Source: an uncultured Verrucomicrobiota bacterium | Lineage (GTDB): Bacteria; Verrucomicrobiota; Verrucomicrobiia; Limisphaerales; UBA1096 | Assembly: GCA_913045395.1 (NCBI GenBank) | Contig: CAJWPV010000093.1 | Location: forward strand, 1-6,231 | Reading direction: 5' to 3' | DNA: 6,231 bases | Shown here: piece by piece, positions 5,525 to 6,231 of the stretch | Numbering within the stretch: position 1 is the first letter of the stretch | How the letters are laid out: the number at the start of each line of letters is the position of its first letter | The notes under the pieces: generated by a model | Databases searched by the model: none | The model's input: the letters and a program-made list of their open reading frames with translations, nothing else | Told to the model about the DNA's origin: nothing | Program-made: the position numbers and the translations under genes

Positions 5525-5545
5525 ATGGTTTTTCTTTTCTCATGA
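5525..5545 (+). other. Six-codon mini-ORF bridging yqeK and the next gene
   Basis: ATG at 5525 lies one base after the yqeK TGA and encodes MVFLFS before a TGA at 5543-5545. That stop overlaps the ATG of the following gene as ATGA. A ribosome finishing yqeK could reinitiate here and again at 5542, which would couple the two genes in the absence of a Shine-Dalgarno sequence. It may be coincidence; function is inference. Confidence 0.3.
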
Positions 5546-6231
5546 AAATTTGCGATCTCAATCCTGGTCCCGGCATCGGTGCCAGCGCGTGGCACGTGGA
5601 AATGGATGACCATGGCCTTCTAATGGATGCCGGCACCCATCCCAAGTTAGAGGGCGCGCCGGCGTTGCCGCTGTACGACACGATTCGCGAACGCCCCGTG
5701 GACGCCATCGCCTTCACGCACTGCCATCACGACCACGTCGGCTCGCTGCCGGTGGCACTGCGCCTCTTCCCCCGGGCGCACGTGATGATGACCGAGCTGA
5801 GTTACTTCATCATCGAGCGAGTGCTGCACAACTCGGTCAACGTGATGAAACGACAGGCCGACGAAAAGAGAATCGCCGAGTACCCGCTCTACACCCACCG
5901 CGAGGTGGATGAGCTCGCACCGGTGTTCCAGGGCTACCGCTACAACAGGGAGATCGAGTGGGGCGCATTCGAGAAGGCGGCCAGGGGGCAGACTTCCCCT
6001 ACACTCGAGTTCCATGACGCCGGCCACGCGCTTGGCTCGGCCGGCATCATGGTGCGCGGCAAAAAGGAGACCCTCTTTTACACTGGCGACGTCTGCCTGC
6101 ACGACCAGACTATCCTCAAGGCCGCCCGGTTCGGAGAGGTGCAGGCCGACGTGATGATCATGGAGACCACCCGGGGCACCCGCGAAACGCCCGCCGGCTA
6201 CTCACGCGATGCCGAGATCGAGAAACTCGTG
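5542..6231 (+). CDS. Metallo-beta-lactamase fold protein, beta-CASP-like RNA-processing family (partial)
   Basis: The first 230 codons of a protein that runs off the right edge. Motif 2 is THCHHDHVGSLP (H60-x-H62-x-D64-H65), the zinc site of the metallo-beta-lactamase fold. Then come DAGHALGSAG (H162) and FYTGDV (D183), followed by METTRGTRET (E208). DAGHxLGS and the ETTxG step are typical of the beta-CASP branch (CPSF73/Ysh1-like nucleases), which cut or trim RNA, so a zinc-dependent ribonuclease is the best guess. The beta-CASP domain and its C-terminal motifs are outside the window and cannot be checked. The ATG at 5542 is the only in-frame start after the yqeK stop and puts the first conserved strand (GIGASAWHVE) near the N-terminus. 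The gap to yqeK is 18 bp, so an operon is likely. No Shine-Dalgarno sequence is seen. Confidence 0.88.
   Translation, partial: MKICDLNPGPGIGASAWHVEMDDHGLLMDAGTHPKLEGAPALPLYDTIRERPVDAIAFTHCHHDHVGSLPVALRLFPRAHVMMTELSYFIIERVLHNSVNVMKRQADEKRIAEYPLYTHREVDELAPVFQGYRYNREIEWGAFEKAARGQTSPTLEFHDAGHALGSAGIMVRGKKETLFYTGDVCLHDQTILKAARFGEVQADVMIMETTRGTRETPAGYSRDAEIEKLV

Noticed and set aside
5647..6102. Minus-strand frame of 151 codons opposite the metallo-beta-lactamase gene
   Set aside because: The plus strand carries the complete HxHxDH and DAGH motifs; the minus frame is a shadow.

Overview
The window looks like a piece of a moderately GC-rich bacterial chromosome, most likely from the Verrucomicrobiota or a related PVC lineage. 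That assignment is an inference. It rests on an exported protein of unknown function translationally linked to an ECF sigma factor, a Rieske protein with a C-terminal beta-type domain, weak or absent Shine-Dalgarno sequences at most genes, and a YqeK plus beta-CASP nuclease pair. No rRNA, tRNA, CRISPR array, insertion sequence or phage gene was seen.

Layout, left to right. (1) Positions 1-1371, minus strand: the N-terminal 457 codons of cobalamin-dependent methionine synthase metH, running off the left edge. Its upstream region carries a striking 28-bp AT-rich palindrome (1414-1441), a good operator candidate for methionine-cycle control. (2) Positions 1372-1912: a gene-poor gap with that palindrome, a second inverted repeat, and one 36-codon ORF of doubtful status. 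(3) Positions 1913-3953, minus strand: a compact three-gene operon read in the order exported protein (308 aa), ECF sigma factor (204 aa), single-pass membrane protein that is the presumed anti-sigma factor (150 aa). A hairpin plus T-run at 4037-4070 separates it from the gene upstream. (4) Positions 4050-4751, minus strand: a secreted, probably Tat-exported, Rieske [2Fe-2S] protein lacking the disulfide cysteines of bc1-type Rieske proteins. (5) Positions 4752-4926: a divergent intergenic region with two palindromes. (6) Positions 4927-6231, plus strand: yqeK (HD-domain Ap4A hydrolase family), then a metallo-beta-lactamase/beta-CASP protein running off the right edge. These two are linked by a six-codon mini-ORF.

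How the genes may work together: the sigma/anti-sigma pair and the exported protein form one envelope-signalling unit, with the membrane protein presumably holding the sigma factor until a signal arrives. MetH stands alone under its own putative operator. YqeK and the beta-CASP protein both suggest nucleotide or RNA metabolism and are probably co-translated.

The most unusual signal is not a gene. The perfect palindrome CTTGGCCAAG occurs five times exactly and three more times with one mismatch, in both coding and non-coding DNA on both sides of the window. This is several hundred times more than composition predicts, and resembles a genome-wide palindromic tag such as cyanobacterial HIP1.
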